Under the pieces are notes generated by a model, which was not told where the DNA came from, made no database searches, and saw only the letters and a list, made by a program, of their open reading frames with translations. The position numbers and the translations under genes were made by a program. Shown here piece after piece: positions 8,258 to 17,528 of a DNA stretch of 39,358 bases (the first letter of the stretch is position 1; each line of letters opens with the position of its first letter). Origin of the DNA: Bacteroidaceae bacterium (lineage in GTDB: Bacteria; Bacteroidota; Bacteroidia; Bacteroidales; Bacteroidaceae). The stretch is from positions 1 through 39,358 of the forward strand of contig JAFYPH010000056.1 in NCBI GenBank assembly GCA_017547585.1, read 5' to 3'.

Positions 8258-9394
8258 TTAATTTCTTCTTATTCTTATTTTCAGGGCATTCTCGACGGGA
8301 GTGTCGTTTATGAGTATAAGATAGCCGCCACCGCCCGCGCCCGAGATTTTGAAGCCTTTTACTTTGTCCTTGTAGAGGTCGATGCACTCAAGGACCTCGG
8401 GCGGAGTCATATTGGGGAACATCGCAATCTGCGCATAGAAAGAGTCTTTGGAGGCTGCGCCCCACGCATCGACGTCGCGCGCGAGCAGTGCCTGCCAGCA
8501 GCGGTCGGTAGCCCGGGCGAGACGAAGCGCGCCCTGCTCGTCGATATTTGTATTGTCGAGCACCTTATAGTCGCTGGTGCGCGGCGAGAGAGGCACCATC
8601 CACAGACAATCCTCGATAAAGTCGAGAATCTCTGCATCGAGATTTTTCTCTATATGCACGGGCCAATAGCCATTGTCGTAGTCGAGGCGGTTGAGGCCGG
8701 GCATCACAATGCCGATAGCATCCTGTGAGCCGCTCACATACTCGCAGCCGGGAGGATTCTCGTAGCGGAAGACCATCTTGGCGAGTGTCTCGCGGTCGCC
8801 CTCGGGAATATCCACGTGCCACATTTCCATGGCCGCCTTGCGCGAGGAGGTGCTCATTCCGCTGCGGTTGTTAAATTCGTAATCGGGCTCTATACAGATG
8901 GTTATCACCGAGCCGGGACAGAATTTATTCACCGAAGGCTGGTCGTGCCAACCACCGGCAAGGTCGATGCGATAGGGAATGTTGCACTCTTGTCGCAAGG
9001 CTGTTGTCGAGCGTCGCGGAAGGCCGGCGGCTGGCTCGCGCTTGCTTACAATAAGTTCTATGGAATTCTCTTCGCAGAAACGCTTTTTCTCGGCAGTGTA
9101 GCCGTCGCTGTTCACAAAAAAGATGTCGGGCTTCAGGCGCTTGACATCCTCGGCAAAGTCCATAATGCCGCTGCCGGAATTCACAAACGCATCCTTCACG
9201 TAGCGCACAGCCTTGACCATATAGAGGCGCTCGCGCTCGGTGTTTATAGTCTTGCGATTTTTAAGGTCCTGTATAGTCCTGTCCGAACCTATTCCCACAT
9301 AGAGGTCGCCGTATGATGAGGCCTCTTCGAAAAAGGCCACGTGTCCCGAGTGCAACATGTCGTAGCAGCCCGAAACAAATACTTTTTTACTCAT
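8258..9394 (-). CDS. Nucleotidylyltransferase / GHMP kinase fusion
   Basis: The 378-residue cytosolic protein has two parts. Residues 1-132 are a cytidylyltransferase-like domain (GCYDMLHSGH at 9-18, IGSDRT at 35-40, RRSTTAL at 127-133), as in RfaE/HldE-type nucleotidyl transfer. Residues 139-378 are a GHMP kinase, with PYRIDLAGGWHD (140-151), a possible phosphate loop RSGMSTSSRKAA (177-188), GSQDAIGIVMPGLNRLDY (222-239) as in HddA-like heptose kinases, and KISGAGGGGYLIL (349-361). The kinase is only about 240 residues, shorter than usual HddA proteins (over 300). A role in phosphorylating and nucleotide-activating a sugar such as a heptose is plausible; the substrate is unknown. First gene of a three-gene operon. 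Confidence 0.8.
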   Translation of the reverse strand: MSKKVFVSGCYDMLHSGHVAFFEEASSYGDLYVGIGSDRTIQDLKNRKTINTERERLYMVKAVRYVKDAFVNSGSGIMDFAEDVKRLKPDIFFVNSDGYTAEKKRFCEENSIELIVSKREPAAGLPRRSTTALRQECNIPYRIDLAGGWHDQPSVNKFCPGSVITICIEPDYEFNNRSGMSTSSRKAAMEMWHVDIPEGDRETLAKMVFRYENPPGCEYVSGSQDAIGIVMPGLNRLDYDNGYWPVHIEKNLDAEILDFIEDCLWMVPLSPRTSDYKVLDNTNIDEQGALRLARATDRCWQALLARDVDAWGAASKDSFYAQIAMFPNMTPPEVLECIDLYKDKVKGFKISGAGGGGYLILINDTPVENALKIRIRRN

Positions 9395-9422
9395 GAATCA
9401 TTCAAAAAAGGGATTATTCCTA

Positions 9423-9430
9423 CAAACTTA
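9423..9430 (-). promoter_or_regulatory. Candidate -7 promoter motif, kinase-fusion operon
   Basis: Minus strand TAAGTTTG fits TAnnTTTG and lies 29 nt before the ATG at 9394. No clear -33 element is visible. Confidence 0.45.
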
Positions 9431-9615
9431 CATATAATTTCCGAATTTGAGTTTGAAACTGCCCGAAAATTGAGCCTCGCCCACAAAAATAGCCCCACGC
9501 AGCAGTGGAAACACTTTTACACGCACCCCCGAAACTGCTACAAATGAACACTTTTTTCGCACAACCACTGCACTATTCATTAATTTTATATATTTTCGCA
9601 AAAAAAATAGATACC

Positions 9616-10464
9616 ATGAACAATTATATAAAAGTAGCATTTGCGATTACTCCCGCCGAGGAGGCCGCAGCGGATGTACTCTCGGCACTGCTTGCCGAGG
9701 TCGGATTCGAGAGTTTTGTAACTGAAGAGTGGGGATTGACAGCATACGCCCCCAAGGCTGCGTACGACAGCGAGGCGATGGAAGAGGTTGTCAGAAACTT
9801 TCCCCTCGAGGGTTTTTCAATCACCTGCGAGAGCGAGGAGATTGAAGGCGAGGACTGGAACGCCGAGTGGGAAAAGAACTATTTTCAGCCTATAGTGTTG
9901 GGCGAAGAGTGCGTCATTCACAGCACTTTCCACACTGACGTACCCAAAGCTCGCTACGACATTCTCATCGACCCGAAGATGGCTTTCGGCACTGGCTACC
10001 ACCAGACTACCTGCCATATGTTGCGCGCCATTTTGGGCGAAAAGATGGAGGGCAAGAGCGTGCTTGACATGGGCTGTGGCACTGCCCTGCTGGCGATTCT
10101 TGCGCGCAAGCACGGAGCAAAAGATGTTGTTGCAATAGACATCGACGAGTTTGCCTATGAGAATGCACTCGAAAATATTGCGCTCAACGACACCCCCGAC
10201 ATTGAGGTGCGCCTGGGAGGAGCCGAGGCTCTGCGCGAGGATGATACTTTCGACTATGTGATTGCCAATATCAACCGCAACATTCTTCTTGCGGACATGG
10301 GCAGCTATGCTGCATGCATGCATGAGGGCTCGGTAATTTTCATCAGCGGATTCTACACCGAGGACATGGAGATTCTCAAGGCCGAGGCTGCGCGCCACGG
10401 ACTGCGCTACGAAGCCTTCGCCGAGGATAACCGCTGGGCAATGATGCGTTTCGTAAAAGAGTGA
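9616..10464 (+). CDS. prmA: Ribosomal protein L11 methyltransferase
   Basis: The 282-residue class I SAM methyltransferase trimethylates L11. Motifs are the N-terminal ferredoxin-like domain (about 1-85), FGTGYHQTTCHM, the SAM-binding DMGCGTALLAILARKHGA, VVAIDIDE and VIANINRNILLADM. I chose the ATG at 9616 (MNNYIKVAF). The longer in-frame start at 9505 would add 37 residues foreign to the family and would include a probable promoter region. A near-consensus octamer TATATTTT at 9589 would give a very short leader. The GH92 gene follows 32 nt after the stop. Confidence 0.95.
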   Translation: MNNYIKVAFAITPAEEAAADVLSALLAEVGFESFVTEEWGLTAYAPKAAYDSEAMEEVVRNFPLEGFSITCESEEIEGEDWNAEWEKNYFQPIVLGEECVIHSTFHTDVPKARYDILIDPKMAFGTGYHQTTCHMLRAILGEKMEGKSVLDMGCGTALLAILARKHGAKDVVAIDIDEFAYENALENIALNDTPDIEVRLGGAEALREDDTFDYVIANINRNILLADMGSYAACMHEGSVIFISGFYTEDMEILKAEAARHGLRYEAFAEDNRWAMMRFVKE

Positions 10465-10496
10465 AGTTCATCATCTTTGAAAACAGCCACCAATAT

Positions 10497-12779
10497 ATGC
10501 TAAGAAGAACACTATTAAGCATTTTGGCCTCAATGGCAATCATGCTCACATTTGCGAAGAACGAAGAGTTTTCTCCGGTAGATTATGTGAATCCCTTGAT
10601 GGGTACACACTCCGAGTTTGCCCTTTCGGCAGGCAATACCTACCCCGCGATTGCACGTCCTTGGGGAATGAATTTCTGGTCGCCACAGACAGGAGACATG
10701 GGCAATGGATGGATGTATTGCTACACGGAACACAAAATAAAAGGATTCAAGCAGACGCACCAGCCTAGCCCGTGGATCAATGATTATGGCCAGTTCTCTA
10801 TAATGCCCGTCGTCGGGAGCCCCGAATTTAATCAAAATCGCCGCGCAAGCTGGTTCTCGCACAAAGCCGAAATTGCCAAGCCCTACTACTATCAAGTATA
10901 TTTGGCCGAGCATGATGTTGTTGCCGAATTTTCGCCAACCGACCGCGCAGTATTGTTCCGCTTCACGTTCCCATCCAGCGACGAATCGTACATTGTGGTG
11001 GATGCATTCGACAGAGGCTCTTATATAAAGGTCGACAAAAGCAAGAACCGTCTGATTGGTTACTCTACACGCAATTCGGGTGGCGTTCCACGCGACTTTA
11101 AAAACTATTTCGTCGTAGAATTTGACAAGCCTATAGAGATTGTTAACACATTCTGCAACAACGACCTTAAGGCCGGCGAGTGTGAGCAGTCGGACAACCA
11201 CGTAGGAGCGGTTATCGGCTTCAAGACCAAACGAGGCGAACAGATACACGCACGCGTAGCATCCTCGTTCATCAGCTTCGAGCAGGCAGAATTGAACCTG
11301 AAGGAGCTGGGCAACGACTCTATGGAGCAGCTAAAGGAGAAGGGCCGCAAGGCGTGGAACGACATTTTGGGCCGTGTGGAGGTCGAAGGTGGCTCTATTG
11401 ACCAGCAGCGCACATTTTACTCGTGTCTCTACCGCGCGACACTTTTTCCGATGAAACATTATGAGATTAATGCCAACGGTGAGGTTGTACACTACAGCCC
11501 TCACAATGGCAAGATAGAGAAGGGCTATTTTTACACAGGCACAGGTTTTTGGGACACATTCCGTTCGCTCTTTCCTCTGTTGAACTTGCTCTATCCATCG
11601 GAGAACAAGAAGATGCAGGAGGGCTTCGTTAATGTCTACAAAGAGAGTGGATTCTTCCCCGAGTGGTCGAGCCCGGGACACAGAGGTTGCATGGTTGGCA
11701 ACAATTCCGCATCGGTATTGGCTGACGCATACATCAAGGGCGTCAAGGTAGAGGATGCAGAGACAATGTACAAAGGAATGTTGCACGGCACAGAAAATGT
11801 ACACCCTCGCGTGTCATCTTCGGGACGTTTGGGACACGAATATTACAATTCGTTGGGCTATGTGCCATATGATGTAAATATCAATGAGAATACGGCCCGC
11901 ACATTGGAGTACGCCTACAACGATTGGTGCATCTACCGCATGGCAAAGGAATTGAAGCGTCCGCAAGAGGAGATTGACCTGTTCCGCAAGCGCGCATTTA
12001 ACTATAGAAACGTCTACGACAAGGAGAGCAAACTGATGCGTGGCCGCCTGAAGAGCGGAGAGTTCCAGAAGCCTTTCTCGCCACTCAAATGGGGCGACGC
12101 CTTTACCGAAGGTAACAGCTGGCACTACACATGGTCGGTGTTCCACGACCCGCAAGGCCTTATAAACTTGATGGGCGGCGACAAAGAGTTTGTAAACATG
12201 CTCGACTCCGTATTCACCGTGCCACCAATCTTCGACGAGAGCTACTATGGCGGTGTTATTCACGAGATTCGTGAAATGCAGATTATGAATGCCGGAAATT
12301 ACGCGCATGGCAACCAGCCTGTTCAGCACATGATATACCTTTACAACTACGCAGGAGAGCCCTGGAAGGCCCAGTATTGGGTGCGTCAGGTAATTGACCG
12401 ATTCTACTCGGCTACCCCCGACGGATATTGCGGAGACGAGGATAATGGCCAGACATCAGCATGGTACGTATTCTCGGCATTGGGATTCTACCCTGTGTGC
12501 CCCGCTTCGGATGAGTATGTGATGGGCGCTCCACTCTTCAAGAAGGCAACTATTCATCTGGAGAATGGAAAGAAGTTCACCATAGAGGCTCCGGACAACA
12601 GTGCCGAGAATATCTACGTAAACTCTCTGAAACTCAATCGCAAGCCCTACACACGCAACTTCATCACCCACTCGGAGCTGATGAAAGGCGGCAGAATAGA
12701 GGCCAAGATGACAGCAGAGCCTAACACCAAGCGAGGTACAAAGACCGAGGATAGGCCTTACTCGCTCTCGAACGAGTAG
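10497..12779 (+). CDS. GH92 family alpha-mannosidase
   Basis: The product, about 760 residues, belongs to glycoside hydrolase family 92, Ca2+-dependent exo-alpha-mannosidases. I see VDYVNPLMGT near the mature N-terminus, GNTYPAIARPWGMNFW, GHRGCMVGNNSASVLADAY, TEGNSWHYTW (the Glu is the expected general acid), and GDEDNGQTSAWYVFSALGFY (the acidic residues are the expected base region). The ATG at 10497 (MLRRTLLS) gives a clean signal peptide, whereas the GTG at 10461 overlaps prmA and adds a non-signal leader. It is secreted, probably periplasmic. It is an orphan, with no SusC/D pair, and sits downstream of prmA with a strong terminator after it. Confidence 0.93.
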   Translation: MLRRTLLSILASMAIMLTFAKNEEFSPVDYVNPLMGTHSEFALSAGNTYPAIARPWGMNFWSPQTGDMGNGWMYCYTEHKIKGFKQTHQPSPWINDYGQFSIMPVVGSPEFNQNRRASWFSHKAEIAKPYYYQVYLAEHDVVAEFSPTDRAVLFRFTFPSSDESYIVVDAFDRGSYIKVDKSKNRLIGYSTRNSGGVPRDFKNYFVVEFDKPIEIVNTFCNNDLKAGECEQSDNHVGAVIGFKTKRGEQIHARVASSFISFEQAELNLKELGNDSMEQLKEKGRKAWNDILGRVEVEGGSIDQQRTFYSCLYRATLFPMKHYEINANGEVVHYSPHNGKIEKGYFYTGTGFWDTFRSLFPLLNLLYPSENKKMQEGFVNVYKESGFFPEWSSPGHRGCMVGNNSASVLADAYIKGVKVEDAETMYKGMLHGTENVHPRVSSSGRLGHEYYNSLGYVPYDVNINENTARTLEYAYNDWCIYRMAKELKRPQEEIDLFRKRAFNYRNVYDKESKLMRGRLKSGEFQKPFSPLKWGDAFTEGNSWHYTWSVFHDPQGLINLMGGDKEFVNMLDSVFTVPPIFDESYYGGVIHEIREMQIMNAGNYAHGNQPVQHMIYLYNYAGEPWKAQYWVRQVIDRFYSATPDGYCGDEDNGQTSAWYVFSALGFYPVCPASDEYVMGAPLFKKATIHLENGKKFTIEAPDNSAENIYVNSLKLNRKPYTRNFITHSELMKGGRIEAKMTAEPNTKRGTKTEDRPYSLSNE

Positions 12780-12803
12780 TGCGACAATCAATAAAAGCAG
12801 ATA

Positions 12804-12847
12804 GAAAAAGTTGGCAAAAGAGAGTAATTGCCAACTTTTTCTTTTTT
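12804..12847 (+). terminator. Intrinsic terminator after GH92 gene
   Basis: A 14-bp perfect stem (12804-12817 with 12828-12841), 10-nt loop, then a run of six T. Confidence 0.9.
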
Positions 12848-12871
12848 GACGACACGAAATATTGAATAACC

Positions 12872-12903
12872 TTTCACAAATAACGTTTTTATTTATATCT
12901 TTG
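12872..12903 (+). promoter_or_regulatory. Upstream promoter (P1) of exchanger-parE operon
   Basis: TTTC at 12872-12875, 20-nt spacer, then TATCTTTG at 12896-12903. A near-consensus Bacteroidota promoter. The short palindrome GAGC-AA-GCTC (12903-12912) covers the expected start point. Confidence 0.6.
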
Positions 12904-12952
12904 AGCAAGCTCTAAGATATTCTGCACTCGCTGTGAAAAATATTCAAGTAAA

Positions 12953-12986
12953 CTTGATATTTCTCGCTCGTTTGTGACTATCTTTG
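12953..12986 (+). promoter_or_regulatory. Downstream promoter (P2) of exchanger-parE operon
   Basis: TATCTTTG at 12979-12986, preceded by CTTG at 12953-12956 with a long 22-nt spacer. Transcription would start near 12993, which rules out the ATG at 12974 and supports the ATG at 13010. Confidence 0.55.
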
Positions 12987-13009
12987 TAAATTATTGCACA
13001 CATAAAAAC

Positions 13010-13972
13010 ATGATACTCACAATTCTATTTTTCATAGGGGCACTCGCCATCATTTTGTGGGGCGCCAACCTACTCACAGACGGTGCATCGGCACTCGCGC
13101 GCCGTTTCAAGATAAGCGAGCTTGTCATCGGCCTTACAATCGTTGCGTTGGGCACGTCGCTGCCCGAGCTTGTAATCAGTTTGAGCTCGGCACTGAAGGG
13201 AAGTTCGGGAATTTCTCTGGGCAACGTCATCGGCAGCAACATCTTCAACGGGCTGCTCATTCTGGGTACAACCGCACTAATCTTTCCGATAACATTCAGC
13301 GTGAAGATGCTCTCGCGCGAAATTCCTTTTAACCTTCTATCGGCCATTGCGCTGACCCTTGTTTCGGGCAGCATGATATATGGCGCAAGCTGCGAGGGCG
13401 AATATATTACCCGCAACGGAGGATTGCTGCTGCTCTGCTTCCTTGCGATATTCATACGCTACACATTCTCCATCGCCAAGGACGACAGCGCCGGCGAAGA
13501 AGAGGCGGGCGACACAATGAACATGGGTAAAATTATCTTATTCATCATCGGCGGCCTTGTCTGTCTCATTTTGGGAGGAAACATCTTTGTAGACGCAGCT
13601 ACAAAGATAGCAACGGCGATAGGACTCTCCGAGGCTGTCATCGGAATCACGATAGTGTCGGCGGGAAGCTCGCTGCCCGAACTTGCAGTGTCGGTGAACG
13701 CCGCACGCAAGAAGAGCCCCGGCATTGCTCTCGGAAATGTGCTCGGCAGCAACATCATGAACATTTTCCTGATACTCGGATGCACGGCTACAATATGCCC
13801 CATAGAATTGTCACAATTCAATTTCACAGACTACTATGTGCTCATCGCCTCGGCACTGCTCATATATCTTGTGGGCAAGTTCGGCGGAAAGGCAACAATC
13901 ACACGCATCGAGGGCGCAGTTCTCATATGCTGCTACATTGCATACACAGTTTATCTTATCTTGAACAACTAA
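13010..13972 (+). CDS. CaCA-family Na+/Ca2+ exchanger (YrbG-like)
   Basis: The 320-residue inner-membrane protein has about ten hydrophobic segments in two inverted halves. Each half carries an alpha-repeat: ELVIGLTIVALGTSLPEL followed by GNVIGSNIFN in the first, and AVIGITIVSAGSSLPEL followed by GNVLGSNIMN in the second. The Glu in each SLPEL and the Asn/Ser of GSN are the ion-binding residues of the family. A hydrophilic loop at about 165-180 separates the halves. The start at 13010 (MILTILFF) is set by promoter P2. First gene of a five-gene operon; the ion is inferred to be Ca2+ or Na+ from the family. Confidence 0.92.
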   Translation: MILTILFFIGALAIILWGANLLTDGASALARRFKISELVIGLTIVALGTSLPELVISLSSALKGSSGISLGNVIGSNIFNGLLILGTTALIFPITFSVKMLSREIPFNLLSAIALTLVSGSMIYGASCEGEYITRNGGLLLLCFLAIFIRYTFSIAKDDSAGEEEAGDTMNMGKIILFIIGGLVCLILGGNIFVDAATKIATAIGLSEAVIGITIVSAGSSLPELAVSVNAARKKSPGIALGNVLGSNIMNIFLILGCTATICPIELSQFNFTDYYVLIASALLIYLVGKFGGKATITRIEGAVLICCYIAYTVYLILNN

Positions 13973-13987
13973 ACACCCGACACAAAG

Positions 13988-15121
13988 ATGGCAGTAACCA
14001 TATTACCCGTAAAGACGCGAAAAGAGCTGAAACAGTTTATACGTTTCAACTATGAGCTGTACAAAGAGAACCCCTATTCGGTGCCCGACCTCTACGAGGA
14101 CATGCTGGGCACGCTCGACCCCAAGCGCAACGCTGCGTTCGAGTTCTGCGAGGCTGAATATTTCCTTGCAATACGCGACGGAAAGGTGGTGGGACGCGTG
14201 GCTGCCATCATCAACAGACGCGCCAACGAAAAGTGGAAGATCAATGCCGTGCGCTTCGGATGGATAGACTTTGTGGACGACGAGGAGGTGTCAAAGGCGC
14301 TCATTGAAAAGGTTGAAGAGTGGGGACGCGAAAGAGGAATGGAAGAGATTCAGGGCCCGCTGGGATTCACCGACCTCGACCCCGAAGGAATGCTCATCGA
14401 GGGATTCGACCGCATAAGCACCATGGCCACCATCTACAACTACCCCTACTACCCCGTGCACATGGAGAAGCTGGGATTCGAAAAAGACACCGACTGGATA
14501 GAATTGTTGCTGAAGGTGCCCGAGAAGGTACCCGAGAAGTTCGAGAGAATCTCGGCAATGGTGGCAAAGAGATTCGGGCTGAAGGCAAGAAAGTTCAAGT
14601 CGAATCGCGAACTCGAACGCCTCTACGGAAAAGAGATTTTCGACCTTATAAACAGATGCTACGCACCGCTCTACGGATTTTCGGCGCTGAGCGACAAGCA
14701 GATTGAGCAGTACATTAAAATGTATCTGCCGCTGGTGGACCGACGCATGATTGCGCTCATCACCGACAAGGACGAGAAGCTCGTGGGTGTGGGAATCACC
14801 ATCGCCTCGCTTGCCGAGGCACTGCAGAAGGCCAAAGGCCGACTCTTCCCCTTCGGATGGTTCCACATTGTGAAGGCGCTGTTCCTGAAACGCCCCACCC
14901 GCCTCGATTTTCTCATCGTGGCCATCGACCCCGAGTATCAGGGCAAGGGCGTGAACGCAATAATCATAAACGAGATTATGCCCAACTACATAAAGATGGG
15001 ATTCAAGGACGTGGAGAGCAACCCCGAACTTGAGGAAAACACCAAGGTACAGGCACAGTGGGAGACCTTTGAAAAGGAGCAGCACAAACGCCGCCGCGCA
15101 TACAAGAAAAGCATAAAATAA
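13988..15121 (+). CDS. GNAT-like N-acetyltransferase family protein
   Basis: The 377-residue soluble protein has no signal peptide. The part around residues 45-130 ([53 protein letters not shown] split here for length) and a second part around 285-350 ([23 protein letters not shown]) resemble acetyltransferase folds. The YQGKGV piece is like the acetyl-CoA loop. Proteins of this type are common in Bacteroidota and usually annotated only as GNAT or hypothetical. It lies 15 nt after the exchanger and 7 nt before parE. The substrate is unknown. Confidence 0.7.
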   Translation: MAVTILPVKTRKELKQFIRFNYELYKENPYSVPDLYEDMLGTLDPKRNAAFEFCEAEYFLAIRDGKVVGRVAAIINRRANEKWKINAVRFGWIDFVDDEEVSKALIEKVEEWGRERGMEEIQGPLGFTDLDPEGMLIEGFDRISTMATIYNYPYYPVHMEKLGFEKDTDWIELLLKVPEKVPEKFERISAMVAKRFGLKARKFKSNRELERLYGKEIFDLINRCYAPLYGFSALSDKQIEQYIKMYLPLVDRRMIALITDKDEKLVGVGITIASLAEALQKAKGRLFPFGWFHIVKALFLKRPTRLDFLIVAIDPEYQGKGVNAIIINEIMPNYIKMGFKDVESNPELEENTKVQAQWETFEKEQHKRRRAYKKSIK

Positions 15122-15128
15122 CAATCAG

Positions 15129-17066
15129 ATGGACGAAAATATATTTCTCGACAACAACGTACCGACGCCGGTGGAGTACACCGAAGACAACATACGTCAC
15201 CTCAATGACATGGAGCATATACGTACCCGCCCGGGAATGTATATTGGAAAGTTGGGCGACGGCTCGCAGAATGACGATGGTATCTATGTGCTGTTGAAAG
15301 AGGTCATCGACAACAGCATCGACGAGTTCAAGATGAATTCGGGCAAACGTATAGAGATTGACATTGTGGAGAACAAGAGTGTCGTAGTGCGCGACTATGG
15401 CCGCGGAATTCCCCAAGGCAAGCTCATAGAGGCTGTGAGCATGCTGAACACCGGAGGAAAGTACGACAGCAAGGCATTCAAAAAGTCTGTGGGACTGAAC
15501 GGCGTCGGCCTTAAGGCTGTGAACGCCACCAGCAGCCGCTTCGAGGCACGAAGCTACCGCGAGGGTGTCGTGCGCATTGTGTCATTCGAAAAGGGTATTC
15601 TCATCGAAGACCGCACCGAAAAGACCGGCGACGAGAATGGAACATACATTTCATTTACCCCCGACAACGAGCTTTTCGCTGGCTACGAGTTCCGCCCCGC
15701 ATTCATCGAGACGATGCTGCGCAACTACACTTATCTGAACACAGGCCTTACGATACTCTACAATGGCAAACGCATACTCTCGCGCAACGGCCTTGCCGAC
15801 CTTCTGACAGATAACATGACCAGCGAGGGGCTCTACCCCATCATCCACCTGCGCGGCGAGGATATTGAGATTGCAATCACGCACGCCGAGCAGTATGGCG
15901 AGGAGTACTATTCGTTTGTGAACGGACAGCACACTCCGCAGGGCGGTACGCACCAGAGTGCCTTTAAAGAGCTTGTAGCATCGACCATACACGACTTTTT
16001 CACAGCAAAGAATTTCGAGTACAGCGACATCCGCAACGGAATTGTGGCGGCCATCGCCGTAAACGTCGAAGAGCCGGTGTTCGAGAGCCAGACGAAAGTG
16101 AAGCTAGGCTCGCTGTATATGGCACCCGGAGGCGTCAGCGTAAAGAAGTTCATAGGCGACTTTATAAAGGTGGAGCTTGATAACTTCCTGCACAAGAACC
16201 CCGAAATCAGCGAGGAGATGCTGCGCAAGATTACAGCATCGGAGAAGGAGCGCAAAGAGCTCTCGGGACTCGCCAAGCAGGCTCGCGAAAAGGCCAAGAA
16301 GGTGAACTTGCACAACCGCAAACTGCGCGACTGCCGCATTCACCTGAACGACCCCAAGGGCGACCGTCAGGAGGAGAGCTGCATCTTCATCACCGAGGGT
16401 GACTCGGCGAGCGGATCAATAACCAAGAGCCGCGACACGAACACACAGGCTGTGTTCAGCCTGCGCGGAAAGCCGCTGAACACCTACGGGCTGAGCCGTG
16501 CGGTTGTCTACCAGAATGAGGAGTTCAACCTGCTGCAGGCGGCACTGAACATCGAGGACGGCCTCGAGGGATTGCGCTACAACAAGGTTATTGTGGCAAC
16601 CGATGCCGACGTCGACGGAATGCACATTCGTCTGCTGCTCATCACATTCTTCCTGCAGTTCTTCCCCGAACTTATAAAGAAGGGACACGTTTATATTTTG
16701 CAGACACCGCTCTTCCGCGTGCGCAACAAGCGCAAGGCTGCGCGTGGCAAGAAGGCTGCCGACGGCGAAAAGCAGAAGGGAGACTTCGAGACAATATACT
16801 GCTACAGCGAAGAGGAGCGCGTGAAGGCAATAGAGAAGCTGTCGCCCAACCCCGAGATTACACGATTCAAAGGATTGGGAGAGATTTCGCCCGACGAGTT
16901 CCGCAATTTCATAGGCACTGACATCCGTCTGGAGCAGGTGACCATGCACAAGGACGACAAGGTGGACGACCTTCTCTGCTACTACATGGGCAAGAATAGC
17001 ATGGAGCGACAGAATTTCATCATCGACAACCTAGTTGTCGAGGAGGACAAGACCAACGAAGAGTAA
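15129..17066 (+). CDS. parE: DNA topoisomerase IV subunit B
   Basis: The 645-residue type IIA topoisomerase ATPase subunit shows [14 protein letters not shown] and the GHKL motifs ([13 protein letters not shown] with the catalytic Glu and Mg-binding Asn; [20 protein letters not shown]). The transducer domain follows, then the TOPRIM motifs EGDSASGSI and [14 protein letters not shown] prefer ParE over GyrB because of the GKLGDGS-type loop, the short length and the neighbouring coaD and S41 genes, an order usual for Bacteroidales parE. No parC is in the window. Confidence 0.9.
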   Translation: MDENIFLDNNVPTPVEYTEDNIRHLNDMEHIRTRPGMYIGKLGDGSQNDDGIYVLLKEVIDNSIDEFKMNSGKRIEIDIVENKSVVVRDYGRGIPQGKLIEAVSMLNTGGKYDSKAFKKSVGLNGVGLKAVNATSSRFEARSYREGVVRIVSFEKGILIEDRTEKTGDENGTYISFTPDNELFAGYEFRPAFIETMLRNYTYLNTGLTILYNGKRILSRNGLADLLTDNMTSEGLYPIIHLRGEDIEIAITHAEQYGEEYYSFVNGQHTPQGGTHQSAFKELVASTIHDFFTAKNFEYSDIRNGIVAAIAVNVEEPVFESQTKVKLGSLYMAPGGVSVKKFIGDFIKVELDNFLHKNPEISEEMLRKITASEKERKELSGLAKQAREKAKKVNLHNRKLRDCRIHLNDPKGDRQEESCIFITEGDSASGSITKSRDTNTQAVFSLRGKPLNTYGLSRAVVYQNEEFNLLQAALNIEDGLEGLRYNKVIVATDADVDGMHIRLLLITFFLQFFPELIKKGHVYILQTPLFRVRNKRKAARGKKAADGEKQKGDFETIYCYSEEERVKAIEKLSPNPEITRFKGLGEISPDEFRNFIGTDIRLEQVTMHKDDKVDDLLCYYMGKNSMERQNFIIDNLVVEEDKTNEE

Positions 17067-17075
17067 GAGAAGAGA

Positions 17076-17528
17076 ATGGAAAAGATTGCACTATTCGCAG
17101 GAACATTCGCCCCCTACACTGTCGGGCACCACTCGATAGCGACAAGAGCATTGGCGATGTTCGACAAAATAATCATTGCCGTAGGGCACAACAGCAAGAA
17201 AGGCTCGCAGGGCGACACTGCCGAGCGCGTGGAGAGCATCGCCCGCATATACGCCGACGAGCCGCGCATAGAGGTTGTCGCCTACGAGGGGCTGACTGCT
17301 GATTTTGCCAAAGAGCGTGGCGCATGCTGTCTGTTACGCGGAGTGCGCAGCGTGAAGGATTTTGAATACGAGCGCGACCTTGCCGACCTCAACCGCGAGA
17401 TTAGCGGGCTGGAGACTGTTATTCTGCCCTGCGAGCCGCAATATGCAGCCATCAGCAGCAGCGCCGTACGCGAACTTATGAGCTACGGAAAAGACGTAAG
17501 CAAATTTTTACCTAAAAAAGAACAATGA
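17076..17528 (+). CDS. coaD: Phosphopantetheine adenylyltransferase
   Basis: The 150-residue enzyme makes dephospho-CoA from 4'-phosphopantetheine and ATP. The HxGH-type nucleotidyl site is TVGH at residues 15-18, within GTFAPYTVGHH. The C-terminal ISSSAVREL motif binds ATP phosphates, and LLRGVRSVKDFEYE is also typical. The usual Asp of GTFDP is Ala12 here, while Thr10 and His18 are kept. It follows parE by 9 nt and overlaps the protease gene by 4 nt (ATGA), so it is translationally coupled. Confidence 0.95.
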   Translation: MEKIALFAGTFAPYTVGHHSIATRALAMFDKIIIAVGHNSKKGSQGDTAERVESIARIYADEPRIEVVAYEGLTADFAKERGACCLLRGVRSVKDFEYERDLADLNREISGLETVILPCEPQYAAISSSAVRELMSYGKDVSKFLPKKEQ

